Below are positions 1 to 7,722 of a stretch of DNA of 42,502 nucleotides, piece after piece. Below the pieces are notes generated by a model. It did not search any database, was not told the DNA's origin, and saw nothing but the letters and a program-made list of their open reading frames with translations. The position numbers were made by a program, and so were the translations under genes. Source of the stretch: CAZTZL01 sp964617625 (GTDB taxonomy: Bacteria; Zhuqueibacterota; QNDG01; DSAB01); contig CAZTZL010000021.1 in assembly GCA_964617625.1 (NCBI GenBank), positions 1-42,502 of the forward strand. Direction: 5' to 3'. Positions within the stretch are counted from its first letter, which is position 1; each line of letters begins with the position of its first letter.

Positions 1-8
1 TCTTTGCA

Positions 9-60
9 TATGGGGCAGAGGCCCCATAGTACTACGCCCTGGATTAGGAAATCCACGGCG
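9..60. repeat. two adjacent hairpins at window edge
   Basis: The first hairpin is TATGGGGC (9-16) pairing with GCCCCATA (21-28). The second is CGCC-c-TGGATT (35-45) pairing with AATCCA-c-GGCG (50-60) around loop AGGA. No T-run follows either, so they do not look like simple terminators. They could belong to an attC or another mobile-element end cut by the window edge. The remainder of 61-209 shows no gene. Confidence 0.35.
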
Positions 61-119
61 ATCAGAAATAGCATTTTCAAATTATCAAATCATGTAGTTT
101 TTCATCCGCTTATGCAGCA

Positions 120-128
120 GTTATAAGC
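120..128 (+). other. candidate integron cassette left boundary
   Basis: GTTATAAGC here is the exact reverse complement of GCTTATAAC at 719-727, which directly follows the toxin stop codon. In integron cassettes the first bases of the inserted cassette complement the first bases of its own attC, so this pair suggests that 121 to about 798 is a cassette holding the toxin-antitoxin genes. A plain inverted repeat flanking the module is the alternative. Confidence 0.45.
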
Positions 129-141
129 TATAGAATAAGTA

Positions 142-170
142 TTTACAATTAGTGAAAATATTATTAAATT
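142..170 (+). promoter_or_regulatory. candidate promoter of toxin-antitoxin pair
   Basis: A -35-like TTTACA (142-147) is followed after 17 bp by a -10-like TAAATT (165-170), about 40 bp before the antitoxin start. It lies inside the proposed cassette, which fits toxin-antitoxin cassettes carrying their own promoter. The call rests on sequence match only. Confidence 0.35.
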
Positions 171-209
171 TATCCTATCATTAATACACATAATTTAGAG
201 GTAACAAGT

Positions 210-416
210 ATGGAAGCCAGCAAAGAATTATTGAAAAAAGCTTTGGAACTAAAACCCCAAGAAAAAATACTTTTATTGGAGGGATTAATTGAAAGTCTTG
301 ATGAACCAGATAAAAATATTGACCAAATTTGGACTGAAGAAGCTGAAAAACGGCTTATTGCATATCGGGAAGGAAAAATTAAAGGAGTAAGTTACAGAGA
401 AATCTTCGGAGAGTAA
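210..416 (+). CDS. antitoxin, addiction-module component family (RelB-like)
   Basis: This 68-residue acidic protein should neutralise the RelE/ParE-like toxin encoded 5 bp downstream and probably autorepress the operon. The N-terminal half (KELLKKALELKPQEKILLLE) and the middle DEPD...IWTEEAEKR segment match the usual layout of the putative addiction module component family (TIGR02574-like). Such proteins are 65-80 residues long, so it looks complete. The start is supported by TAGAGGTAA 8-10 bp upstream. The gene is visibly more AT-rich than the chromosomal genes that follow, which fits acquisition as a cassette. The family call is by recognition, not a search. Confidence 0.85.
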   Translation: MEASKELLKKALELKPQEKILLLEGLIESLDEPDKNIDQIWTEEAEKRLIAYREGKIKGVSYREIFGE

Positions 417-421
417 ATTTA

Positions 422-718
422 ATGCAGATTATTTTTAATGAGCTTGCTAAAGATGAACTAAATGAAGCAGTTGATTTTTATAATTTTGAATTACCTGGAT
501 CAGGCAATTCTTTTAAAGAAGAAATTAAGAAATCAATAAATCGTATACTTGAATATCCTGCAGCTTGGCCTACTATAACTCAAGATATTAGAAAATACAT
601 TTTACATAAATTTCCATATAAAATTCTATATTCAATTGAAAAAGATCACATTTATATTATAGCAATTGCCCATCAACATAGAAAACCGAATTTTTGGATC
701 GATAGGTACTTAAGCTAG
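422..718 (+). CDS. type II toxin, RelE/ParE family
   Basis: This 98-residue basic protein is the likely toxin of the pair: either an mRNA interferase (RelE-like) or a gyrase poison (ParE-like), which cannot be settled by eye. Family features visible are the N-terminal IIFNELAKDELNEAVDFYN helix, the SINRILEYPAAWP turn, the central RKYILHKFPYKILYSIEKD strand pair and the C-terminal IIAIAHQHRKPNFW. The length is normal and the gene looks intact. It starts 5 bp after the antitoxin stop, as expected for a co-translated pair. Its TAG stop abuts GCTTATAAC, the proposed start of an attC site, so cassette packing is tight. Base composition is AT-rich like the antitoxin. Confidence 0.87.
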   Translation: MQIIFNELAKDELNEAVDFYNFELPGSGNSFKEEIKKSINRILEYPAAWPTITQDIRKYILHKFPYKILYSIEKDHIYIIAIAHQHRKPNFWIDRYLS

Positions 719-804
719 GCTTATAACAACATCATGAACCAGATACCAACAATACGGGGCTTCCAGCCGGGATGCTTGTGCTTTTGAATGTTACGGCGTT
801 AATG
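719..804 (+). other. candidate attC recombination site (degenerate)
   Basis: The left end GCTTATAAC (719-727) complements GTTATAAGC at 120-128. The right end could be GCGTTAATG (796-804) or GTTACGG (790-796). The middle folds partly (GGCT-tcc-AGCC at 758-768, CAA and TTG further out), but the inner L boxes pair poorly and no clear extrahelical base is seen. It is therefore much weaker than the two sites at 35107 and 36488. Confidence 0.4.
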
Positions 805-947
805 AAAGATTAAAAAGACGCAAACACATTCGCATCCGATTGGAAAAGACAGGTTTTCTTCGCAAATATGTTGCTGTTTTTGATGCTGATTATGATGGCC
901 ATTATGCAAACATTGTTTCTCTAATTTATCGATCACAATCAGCAATT

Positions 948-986
948 AAAAAAAGCCACATCCTGAACAGATATGGCCTTTTTTTT
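948..986. terminator. bidirectional intrinsic terminator
   Basis: An A-run (948-954), the arm GCCAcAT, a short loop, the arm ATaTGGC (971-977) and a T-run (979-986) form a hairpin flanked by A and T tracts. It can serve the plus-strand cassette region and the minus-strand DUF4340 gene that ends at 1007. Nothing convincing is coded between 805 and 1006. Confidence 0.55.
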
Positions 987-1006
987 AATCCTGATTTTAT
1001 TTCAAT

Positions 1007-1852
1007 TTATTTCTTCACTTTCTTCGGCAGATCGTCCATCCATTTGAAAATCTTATCGTAATTACTCTTGGCCACCTCATAAACAAGATTGTCGTACTGC
1101 ACATTCATATAGTATCCTTTGTCCTTTTCATAGGCGGAACCAAAAATCACATTTTCCTGCGGGCCATCGGGTTTCTTGAAAACGAGATAATGCGTCGGCC
1201 GGCTGAAACCGTACTTTCCGCTCTTGTTGAGATCGCCGAGCGTATTGCCGATGCGGTCCACAACTTTCTGGGCTCGAATCTTCGTCACATCNNNNNNNNN
1301 NNNNNNNNNNNNNNNNNNNNNNNNNNNNNNNNNNNNNNNNNNNNNNNNNNNNNNNNNNNNNNNNNNNNNNNNNNNNNNNNNNNNNNNNNNNGCAAACCGC
1401 ACGAATCCGGCGTCGTTGTCTTCCGAACGTTTGCCGATAATCAAATTGGCAAGGGTTTTATCCGTCTCGTCCTTGAGAATCAAATGGATACCCTGACTGT
1501 CCGTGATTTTGTAGTTGTCCAAATGTTTCGGATCGGATGAACGGACTTTGCCGGTCATTTCGAGAACCGTGCCAACAAGCCGGTCGATTCGGCTCTTCTG
1601 GGCCTTGCATCCGAATTTGGTCGGCATCCACCATTGATCGTCCTGAAATGAAAATTTCATCTGTATGGGTTGATCGGAACCGGTTTCCTTATATACTTCG
1701 ATGTTCTTGATATCTTCTTTGGAAATTCCGATAACCACTTCCTGAACGAATTCATCCACATTGACACTGAGGTGTCTTGGTTTGGTTACAAAATAGAGAA
1801 TGAGCAGAAAACCAAAAACACCGGCCAGGATTTTAAGATGTTTTTCTTTCAT
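1007..1852 (-). CDS. DUF4340 domain protein of Gld-like ABC module (contains assembly gap)
   Basis: An N-terminal membrane anchor (LKILAGVFGFLLILYFVT) is followed by an extracytoplasmic domain. Segments such as KNIEVYKE, DDQWWMPTKFGCKAQ, SRIDRLVGTVLEM and LANLIIGKRSEDNDAGFVRF are typical of DUF4340, which generally sits behind GldG-type genes. Function is unknown; by context it is an accessory of the ABC module encoded upstream at 1944-5405. A 100-N gap at 1292-1391 removes part of the middle. The frame resumes correctly after it (DVTKIRAQKVVDRI to DDLPKKVKK), but the true gap size is unknown, so the 281-residue length is nominal. The start is the ATG at 1850-1852, before the membrane segment. 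It lies 91 bp downstream of the GldG-like gene and is probably cotranscribed. Confidence 0.8.
   Translation of the reverse strand: MKEKHLKILAGVFGFLLILYFVTKPRHLSVNVDEFVQEVVIGISKEDIKNIEVYKETGSDQPIQMKFSFQDDQWWMPTKFGCKAQKSRIDRLVGTVLEMTGKVRSSDPKHLDNYKITDSQGIHLILKDETDKTLANLIIGKRSEDNDAGFVRFXXXXXXXXXXXXXXXXXXXXXXXXXXXXXXXXXXDVTKIRAQKVVDRIGNTLGDLNKSGKYGFSRPTHYLVFKKPDGPQENVIFGSAYEKDKGYYMNVQYDNLVYEVAKSNYDKIFKWMDDLPKKVKK
1292..1391. other. assembly gap (100 N)
   Basis: Exactly 100 unknown bases inside the DUF4340 gene. The round length indicates a scaffolding placeholder rather than a measured distance. Confidence 0.98.
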
Positions 1853-1904
1853 ACGTCCATTCCTCGATTTTCAAATCTTACGTGATTGGTATTTTAAACG
1901 ATAC

Positions 1905-1942
1905 CAAATACTATATACTACATACCCTATACTATATACCCA
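1905..1942. repeat. short AT repeat (ACTATATAC units)
   Basis: Between the GldG-like and DUF4340 genes the sequence repeats ACTATATAC-like units (ATACTATATACTACATAC, then CTATACTATATACCC). It reads as an intergenic microsatellite; no hairpin with a T-run is seen. It may perturb transcript stability between the two genes, but that is speculation. Confidence 0.5.
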
Positions 1943-1943
1943 A

Positions 1944-3719
1944 TTATCTTCGCTTTCTTTTGAGATTGAGATAAATTCCGAGCATCACAAATACGATCGG
2001 CGGAAACCAGATCACAAACGTTTTGGCCACGGCCTTCCCTACACCACTCGTGCTCTTGATGCCGCGGGCCACAATATTCTTGGACCGGATATTGATCAGC
2101 TCATCGCCGAGCGTCAGGGCGTCCACACAGTTCAATAACAGCGCCTTGTGGCTGGTAACCGATTTGATCAGATCATCTTTGAACAGGTTGCTGCACCCGA
2201 TGGCGATGATTTTATTCTCTTTCGCTTCTCCTGTTATTTCGGAAGGAATCTCTTCTTTTTCCATATCCTCTCCTTTTGTTTCCCAGGAAGGGATATTCTG
2301 ATCCGCATACTTGGATTTGAATTTACCTTCAAGCAGCACAGCCAGAGGCTGTCGTTTTAAAATATTCGCATCGGAGGGAGGATCCGTGTTTATCTGCCCG
2401 TAGCCACGGTCATCGCTCGTCCAGCTGAAGTTGCTCGAAGTAAACAAAATTTTGGACTGGATTTTATTCTCGTTCAAAACATCATCATGAAGAAGCACAC
2501 GTTCACCGTACATGTAAAAGAGATCGGTAATTTTGTTGGAAATGGAAACCCGGTTGTTAATGTTTTCCGGATCAATGCGGATCATGACCGGTTTCGTAAC
2601 CGGTTCATAACGCTGTTCCCGGACTTGAAACATCCCCATGGAACGGGTGTTGTAAACCGGCACCTGAATGTAGGCCGAGTTTTTATCCATCAATATCTTT
2701 GGGTCGAATTCGAAACCATAGGTATTGACCAGCGAATTGATATTAACCCGCGTCGCCATACCGCGCAGATCGAACTTCCCGGGCTGGGTCGGAAAAACCT
2801 GAAAATTGTGGGACTGGCTGGCCATCACAATCCGTACCCCGTTGTGAACGAGCTTGTCGATTTCATACATCTGCCGCTCGTTCAAAGGCTGGTCGATCAT
2901 CAGGACCATGGTTTGTATGTTTTCCGGAACAGGATTGTCTTTCTGTATGTTGGTCCGCGTCACATCGTAACCGGATTCTTTGAGCAGTTGGACCGAAAAG
3001 GCATACATGTCCGGAGGAGGCCCCTGACGGTAATACTGCTGCTGATAATCTTCAGGCATCTCCGGTTCGGCCGGGTAAAACCCGATTTTGGGGCGCTTGT
3101 TGGAAATCAGCTTGTAGATCCTCGACATGATCTCGTATTCGAGATTGCCGAAAGTTTCGGGACGCACCTCTTCGATCACGTCCTCTTTTCTGTCCAGATA
3201 GGAAAGCACGATAGACGAATAGACCCGTTTGATGGCAAACTCATCCCGCTCTGCGCTCTGGACGCCGAACGGAATCACACCCTTTTCCGAGAGTCTCTGT
3301 GCGATTTTTTCCCGCGTCGGGCTTTTGGATTTATTTGGATTATCTTTTTCATTCTGATCCTTCTCTTCTTCGTATGCTTCCTTCTCCTCTTCCGCGGAAG
3401 GATCAAAGACTGTATAGGAAAGCATGCCCTTGGAAGCTAACTTGATTTCTTTCAGTTTGTCAATCACATCCCGTTCGAGATGTTTCCAGGGAGTCGGCAT
3501 TTTTTCCGAAGAAGAAACATAGTATGTAATCTCGATCGGCGCTTCAAGTTGAGACAGAATTTTCTTCACCGAAGGCGAAAGCCGGTACACCTGATCTGCA
3601 GTCAGATCGAACCGTCCGAGATTCATGTTGTTTGCAATCATATTGATCAGAACAGTTATTCCTCCCAGAAGAAACGCTCCAATCAAAAACAGCGTGATAA
3701 AATTTTTCTTGAATTTCAT
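1944..3719 (-). CDS. GldG-like ABC-module auxiliary protein
   Basis: This is a 591-residue membrane protein. It has an N-terminal anchor (ITLFLIGAFLLGGITVLINM), a large extracytoplasmic region of the ABC_transp_aux type (RFDLTADQVYRLSPSVKKIL, then SAMPTP-like EKMPTPW), and a C-terminal anchor (FVIWFPPIVFVMLGIYLNL) ending in KRKRR. A highly charged insert around residues 125-155 (EEEKEAYEEEKDQNEKDN) lies in the periplasmic part. The start at 3719 is chosen over an in-frame ATG 33 bp upstream because AAAGGAG sits 9-10 bp before it and the upstream ATG would overlap the permease gene. Homologues in Bacteroidota (GldG) work with GldF and GldA in gliding or secretion, but the same trio is widespread in non-gliding bacteria, so the substrate here is unknown. 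Confidence 0.85.
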   Translation of the reverse strand: MKFKKNFITLFLIGAFLLGGITVLINMIANNMNLGRFDLTADQVYRLSPSVKKILSQLEAPIEITYYVSSSEKMPTPWKHLERDVIDKLKEIKLASKGMLSYTVFDPSAEEEKEAYEEEKDQNEKDNPNKSKSPTREKIAQRLSEKGVIPFGVQSAERDEFAIKRVYSSIVLSYLDRKEDVIEEVRPETFGNLEYEIMSRIYKLISNKRPKIGFYPAEPEMPEDYQQQYYRQGPPPDMYAFSVQLLKESGYDVTRTNIQKDNPVPENIQTMVLMIDQPLNERQMYEIDKLVHNGVRIVMASQSHNFQVFPTQPGKFDLRGMATRVNINSLVNTYGFEFDPKILMDKNSAYIQVPVYNTRSMGMFQVREQRYEPVTKPVMIRIDPENINNRVSISNKITDLFYMYGERVLLHDDVLNENKIQSKILFTSSNFSWTSDDRGYGQINTDPPSDANILKRQPLAVLLEGKFKSKYADQNIPSWETKGEDMEKEEIPSEITGEAKENKIIAIGCSNLFKDDLIKSVTSHKALLLNCVDALTLGDELINIRSKNIVARGIKSTSGVGKAVAKTFVIWFPPIVFVMLGIYLNLKRKRR

Positions 3720-3720
3720 T

Positions 3721-4449
3721 TTAATATTTTCTCCTTTCCAACACTTTGGCATTCAAATAGAGAAACAGCGCAGTAAAGGACAGAAAATAGATGATACTTT
3801 TGATATCGATGACGCCCCGCTCGATGTCGCTGAAGTGGCGGGAGACACTGATATAATTATCGAGAAACGATCCCAGGCCGGGAATCCATCCGTCTATGAT
3901 CATCGGTACGTACTGCCAGCCGGCAAGCACCAGAAAACCGCAGACCAGGCTGGTGATGATCAGAGAAACAATCTGATCTGCAAAAAAGCTCGATATAAAA
4001 ATCCCGACGGACAGAAAAAATGCGCCAAGCAGAACCGCTCCAAAATAGCCTCCGATAATCGGTCCGAAGTCGGGCCGGCCGAGAAAAATCAGCATAATCG
4101 GAATGGCCAGCGTCCCGGACAGGGCAAACAGATAAAAAATGAAACTTGCCAGAAACTTGCCGAGAACGATCTCTTCCGTGCGCATCGGCAGAGTCAAAAG
4201 CAGTTCGATGGTGCCGAGCTTGATCTCTTCGGACCAGAGCCGCATGGAGATGGCCGGAATGAATACGATACCAAGCACAAGGGGAAGCGTGGAAAAAAAC
4301 GCCCTCATGTCCACTGTCCCGAAGAAAAAGAAATGAAACATGTAAATGCCGGCATTCAGAATAATAAAGATGACACTGAACACATAGGCAATCGGCGAGT
4401 AAAAATAGGATTTCAGCTCCCGTTTGAGAATAATGGCCATGTCTCTCAT
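3721..4449 (-). CDS. ABC-2 type transporter permease, GldF-like
   Basis: A 242-residue integral membrane protein with about six hydrophobic segments (for example YVFSVIFIILNAGIYMFHFF, LASFIFYLFALSGTLAIPIM, FGAVLLGAFFLSVGIFISSF). The early RELKSYFYSPIAYVF stretch and the central RLWSEEIKLGTIELLLTLP are typical of ABC-2 permeases next to GldG-type proteins. It should form the membrane channel energised by the ATPase encoded immediately upstream; the two genes overlap by 4 bp (ATGA type). The GldG-like gene starts 1 bp after its stop. Substrate is unknown. The start at 4449 fits the coupled overlap; the ATG three codons later is an alternative. Confidence 0.88.
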   Translation of the reverse strand: MRDMAIILKRELKSYFYSPIAYVFSVIFIILNAGIYMFHFFFFGTVDMRAFFSTLPLVLGIVFIPAISMRLWSEEIKLGTIELLLTLPMRTEEIVLGKFLASFIFYLFALSGTLAIPIMLIFLGRPDFGPIIGGYFGAVLLGAFFLSVGIFISSFFADQIVSLIITSLVCGFLVLAGWQYVPMIIDGWIPGLGSFLDNYISVSRHFSDIERGVIDIKSIIYFLSFTALFLYLNAKVLERRKY

Positions 4450-5405
4450 GACGCGCCTCCTTCCCCGCTGACGGCAGATCCCTGGGTCAGTTTGATAAAA
4501 GAATCTTCAAGCGAAAGTTTTTCCCGTGTAAATTCGACAATGCTCCATTTCTGGTTCCGGATTAAATCATTGAGCTGGGCGATCAGATCGATTTTAAAAG
4601 ACGAAAAGAAATGAGCGCCAATTACGCCGCGCGGTACATTTTCATCGTAGAGCACTTCATCCACACCGGACAGGGATTGAATGGCGGATTGAAATTCCTT
4701 CTTGGTGCACTTCACTGCAATGTACGCGGAATTGCGCTCCGTAAGTTTCTGCTGTAAATCCTGGAAGCTTCCGTCCGCCACGATCCGCCCTTCGTTGATC
4801 ACAAGTATCCGGTCCGAAATCGAAGCGACTTCCGGCAGAATGTGCGTGCTGAGAATGATGGTTTTGGAATGGGCCAGATCCTTGATCAGTTTTCGAATAC
4901 CGATAATCTGCAGGGGATCAAGGCCCGAGGTGGGTTCGTCCAGGATCAGAATGTCCGGATCGTGAATCAACGCCTGCGCCAGACAGGTTCGTTGTTTGAA
5001 TCCTTTCGAGAGCTCGCCGATCTTGCGGTGAAGCACCGGCTGAAGTCCGCATGCCTCGACGACCCAGTCATGCCGTCCTTTGAATTTTCCGTTGAGATGA
5101 CGCGCAGCACCGATGAATTCAAGATATTCATCGACCAGCATGTCATAGTAGAGAGGTACGGTTTCGGGAAGATATCCGACCATTCTGCAAACCTCGATCG
5201 GATTCTCCATCACACTAAAACCGCCTACGCTAACTGTGCCTGATGTCGGTGCTGTGTACGTGGTGATGATCTTCATGGCAGTCGATTTGCCCGCGCCGTT
5301 CGGTCCGACAAATCCGACAATCTGACCCTTCTGCACCGTAAAACTGACATCGCTCAGCGCCTGTGTCGATCCGTAGTTTTTGTATACATTTTTCAATTCG
5401 ATCAT
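4446..5405 (-). CDS. ABC transporter ATP-binding protein, GldA-like
   Basis: A 319-residue cytoplasmic ATPase. It has Walker A GPNGAGKST (residues 34-42), signature LSKGFKQR (about 132-139), Walker B ILILDEP (about 152-158) with D-loop SGLD, and switch histidine in LSTHIL. A C-terminal extension of about 100 residues is typical of GldA/NosF-like subunits. The start at 5405 is preferred over an in-frame ATG 18 bp upstream because AGAGGGA lies 7-8 bp before it. It is the first gene of the 1007-5405 module and powers the GldF-like permease; translation is coupled through the overlapping stop/start. No strong promoter was recognised in the 180-bp AT-rich spacer to the response regulator gene. Confidence 0.9.
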   Translation of the reverse strand: MIELKNVYKNYGSTQALSDVSFTVQKGQIVGFVGPNGAGKSTAMKIITTYTAPTSGTVSVGGFSVMENPIEVCRMVGYLPETVPLYYDMLVDEYLEFIGAARHLNGKFKGRHDWVVEACGLQPVLHRKIGELSKGFKQRTCLAQALIHDPDILILDEPTSGLDPLQIIGIRKLIKDLAHSKTIILSTHILPEVASISDRILVINEGRIVADGSFQDLQQKLTERNSAYIAVKCTKKEFQSAIQSLSGVDEVLYDENVPRGVIGAHFFSSFKIDLIAQLNDLIRNQKWSIVEFTREKLSLEDSFIKLTQGSAVSGEGGAS

Positions 5406-5602
5406 AACGTTTCCCTCTGTCATGATTAAATGATACCAAATTTTAAAACACGATAATTTATAAAATTATTTTTTTGAAATCAATATTCAAAACTCATAAA
5501 AGGAGATTTTCAAGAAATCATACAAAAAATTCTACTATCAACATTTTGATTAGGTTCCAAAATATTTTCATTTTTTTTAAAAAAAATTGGCGAGGTTTTT
5601 AC

Positions 5603-6319
5603 TCATCCCGCTTGACAGAACATGTAGCCGGCACTGCGAATGCTTTTAAAATATCTCGGTTTTCTGGGATCCGGCTCAAAATATTTACGCAGACGGGCAA
5701 TAAAAATATCAACAGTGCGTGTTTCCACTTCCGAATGGATCTGCCAAACATTCTCGAGCAGTTCCTTTCTCGAAATGATTCTGTCCGGATTATCGATCAG
5801 ATATTTAAGCACCATGGCTTCATGTGCGGTCAGCTGAAATTCGTTTTTGCCGGATTGGCACATGAGCGTATCAAAATGAATTGTATAACTTCCAAAACAG
5901 GCGACAGGATTTTCATCTGTTTTGGTCTGATACCACTCTTTGCGCCGCAGCATGCCTTTCACGCGAAGCAGCAACTCATCAAGATGAAACGGTTTGGTCA
6001 TGTAATCGTCCGCACCGATTTCAAGCCCTTTTAAACGGTCCTTCAGACCACCTCTTGCCGTCAGCATCAGTATAGGGATTTGGGGATCTTTTCCGCGCAT
6101 TCTTTCCGCCACTTGAAATCCATCCAGATAGGGAAGCATGATATCAAGAACAACCAGATCGAAAGATTCTGAAGCGAAACGGTCGATAGCCTGTTTCCCG
6201 TCCGCGGCCAATGTGACTGCATACCCTTCTTCTTTCAAATTATACTCTAGGCCGATTGCCAGTGATTCTTCATCTTCGACAAGCAGAATTCGGTGTCCCG
6301 ATAACTCATTCTTGCCCAT
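5603..6319 (-). CDS. response regulator, OmpR/PhoB family
   Basis: A 238-residue DNA-binding regulator. The receiver domain (about 8-122) has acidic pocket EDE, phospho-acceptor Asp59 in VVLDIMLP, Thr87 in MLTAR and Lys109 in MTKPF. The C-terminal winged helix (about 140-236) contains LTAHEAMVLKYLIDNP and RTVDIFIARLRKYF. It is partnered by the kinase encoded just upstream, whose 3' end overlaps by 14 bp. The ATG at 6319 is preferred over a GTG six bases earlier because GGAGG sits 6-7 bp upstream and would be too close to the GTG. It is distinct from the PhoB-like regulator at 16539, and its target genes are not evident. The stop is followed by an 8T-8A palindrome near 5572-5587 that could weakly end transcription. 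Confidence 0.92.
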   Translation of the reverse strand: MGKNELSGHRILLVEDEESLAIGLEYNLKEEGYAVTLAADGKQAIDRFASESFDLVVLDIMLPYLDGFQVAERMRGKDPQIPILMLTARGGLKDRLKGLEIGADDYMTKPFHLDELLLRVKGMLRRKEWYQTKTDENPVACFGSYTIHFDTLMCQSGKNEFQLTAHEAMVLKYLIDNPDRIISRKELLENVWQIHSEVETRTVDIFIARLRKYFEPDPRKPRYFKSIRSAGYMFCQAG

Positions 6320-7334
6320 CTTCACCTCCCTGCACCTCTTTCCGTTTTTGTGTGATTCTTAAAAGCTGATCGATATATCTTTTCTTTGTGGCCTGGTAAA
6401 TCGGCAGCTCGATAAAAAAAGCAGTTCCCTTGCCAATTCCTTCACTCTGAACACGAATCTTTCCTCCGTGAGCGCGGATAATCTCTTTCACCCAGCTGAG
6501 CCCCAAACCCGTCCCTTTTACATTGGGAATGTGACGGCCGTACAACCGGATAAATTTATGGAATATTTTTTTCTGGTCCTTGCGTACAATACCGATCCCG
6601 TGATCCCTGAATTCGATCAGGACATGTTTGCCAGTACAGGAGAGATTCAAGCTTATTCCCGGAGACCCGTTTGCATATTTGATCGCGTTGTCCATGAGAT
6701 TGTCGAATACGATTCGCATGGCATTGAGATCGATCACGCAGGAACATTCGGCCTTTCCCGAAACGGACAGGGATTTCTCTTTTAATTTAAATTGCTCGGC
6801 GCTCTCCTGAAGCAATTGATAAAAGGTCGGCCCGGCTGTCACAATTTGAAAATTGTAGATAAACTTCTTCTGCTCAAGACCTGAAATATCCAGAATTGTA
6901 TTGATGAGGTTTTGCAGGCGCATTGCGTCTCTCGTCATTAAGTCCACAAATTCCTTTTGTTTGACCTGAGGAACATTTCGAAGTTTCAGAGTTTCAAGAT
7001 AGAGCTGAATCGAAGAGAGCGGAGATTTCAGCTCATGAGTGATATTCGCAATAAAACTGTCGTACATCTGCGTTATTCTCAATTGAACAGTCAAGTATCG
7101 AAATATAAGCGAGATGGCCACAGACACAGACACCAGTAAAATCAGGCCGCCCACCAGTGACAGGATATTGGACCGTTCCGAAATCAAATGAGGAGAAAGA
7201 TTCCCACCCACCTGTTTGAAAATCATGTAACTGTTCACATATCGATAAATCCAGAGTCCGACCACGAGGAACCAGGCAAGCTGCGCCAGAACAAAAACAA
7301 AAACAGGATACAATAATGATCGCTTTTTCTTCAT
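6306..7334 (-). CDS. membrane sensor histidine kinase (no HAMP or PAS seen)
   Basis: A 342-residue kinase with two transmembrane segments (about 9-30 and 58-80) flanking a short, roughly 27-residue outer loop, then directly a dimerisation domain with phospho-acceptor His100 in FIANITHELKSPLSS. The ATPase domain shows N box DNLMDNAIKYAN, G1 DHGIGI and G2 KGTGLGLSWVKE. The short periplasmic loop and the absence of recognisable HAMP or PAS suggest intramembrane or membrane-stress sensing rather than binding of a large ligand; that is inference. It phosphorylates the regulator encoded downstream with a 14-bp overlap. Upstream lies a 470-bp intergenic region with an inverted repeat and 11-bp-periodic TTTTACA elements. 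Confidence 0.92.
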   Translation of the reverse strand: MKKKRSLLYPVFVFVLAQLAWFLVVGLWIYRYVNSYMIFKQVGGNLSPHLISERSNILSLVGGLILLVSVSVAISLIFRYLTVQLRITQMYDSFIANITHELKSPLSSIQLYLETLKLRNVPQVKQKEFVDLMTRDAMRLQNLINTILDISGLEQKKFIYNFQIVTAGPTFYQLLQESAEQFKLKEKSLSVSGKAECSCVIDLNAMRIVFDNLMDNAIKYANGSPGISLNLSCTGKHVLIEFRDHGIGIVRKDQKKIFHKFIRLYGRHIPNVKGTGLGLSWVKEIIRAHGGKIRVQSEGIGKGTAFFIELPIYQATKKRYIDQLLRITQKRKEVQGGEDGQE

Positions 7335-7406
7335 GCTGTTGAAATGTTTTTAGGCTCTATATTGAATTGAATGGGTTAATTCTCGGAAAAAACCCAAATT
7401 CCAAAA

Positions 7407-7565
7407 TCCAAATATCAAACAAACTCCAATCGCAAAACCACAAAGATCCAAACAGAGGTGGGTTTTTATGTTTTCTCCGTTTTTCCCCTCACGAAACAAG
7501 GCAAACCGGCTTTGGCGAATGAGTAACACGATGATCCTTCGATATGTTTGGTTTGATATTTTGGA
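7407..7565. repeat. inverted repeat in intergenic region 7335-7807
   Basis: The left arm TCCAAATATCAAACAAAC (7407-7424) is mirrored by GTTTGGTTTGATATTTTGGA (7546-7565), nearly perfect with about 120 bp between. The left side lies in a run of CCAAATTCCAAAATCC-like units common between genes of many environmental genomes. No convincing gene is present in 7335-7807: short frames there lack a ribosome site and family features. Confidence 0.55.
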
Positions 7566-7722
7566 CATTGTTCTTTGCAATATATTTGTCATTTGTTAAT
7601 TGAAATTTGGAATTTCATGATTAACTACACAAAACAACATATAACCTATTTTTTTTAAAATGGAAAATTTGTTTGACTTTTTAATTTAAGAATTTTTTTT
7701 AAATAATAAAGCGATTTTCATC

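Noticed and set aside
738..1061. Open stretch after the toxin gene, with a possible TTG start at 840
   Set aside because: No ribosome site, no recognised family, runs through the bidirectional terminator and into the antisense of the DUF4340 gene.
2487..3440. Long open frame (317 codons) on the plus strand
   Set aside because: It is antisense to the GldG-like gene, which has clear family features and a ribosome site. The antisense product is rich in His/Arg/Phe with no recognisable domain.
3625..4614. 329-codon open frame on the plus strand
   Set aside because: Antisense to the GldF/GldA-like genes; low-complexity charged product without a ribosome site.
7350..7592. Minus-strand 80-codon frame upstream of the sensor kinase
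   Set aside because: It lies in CCAAATTCC-type repeats, has biased composition and lacks a ribosome site.
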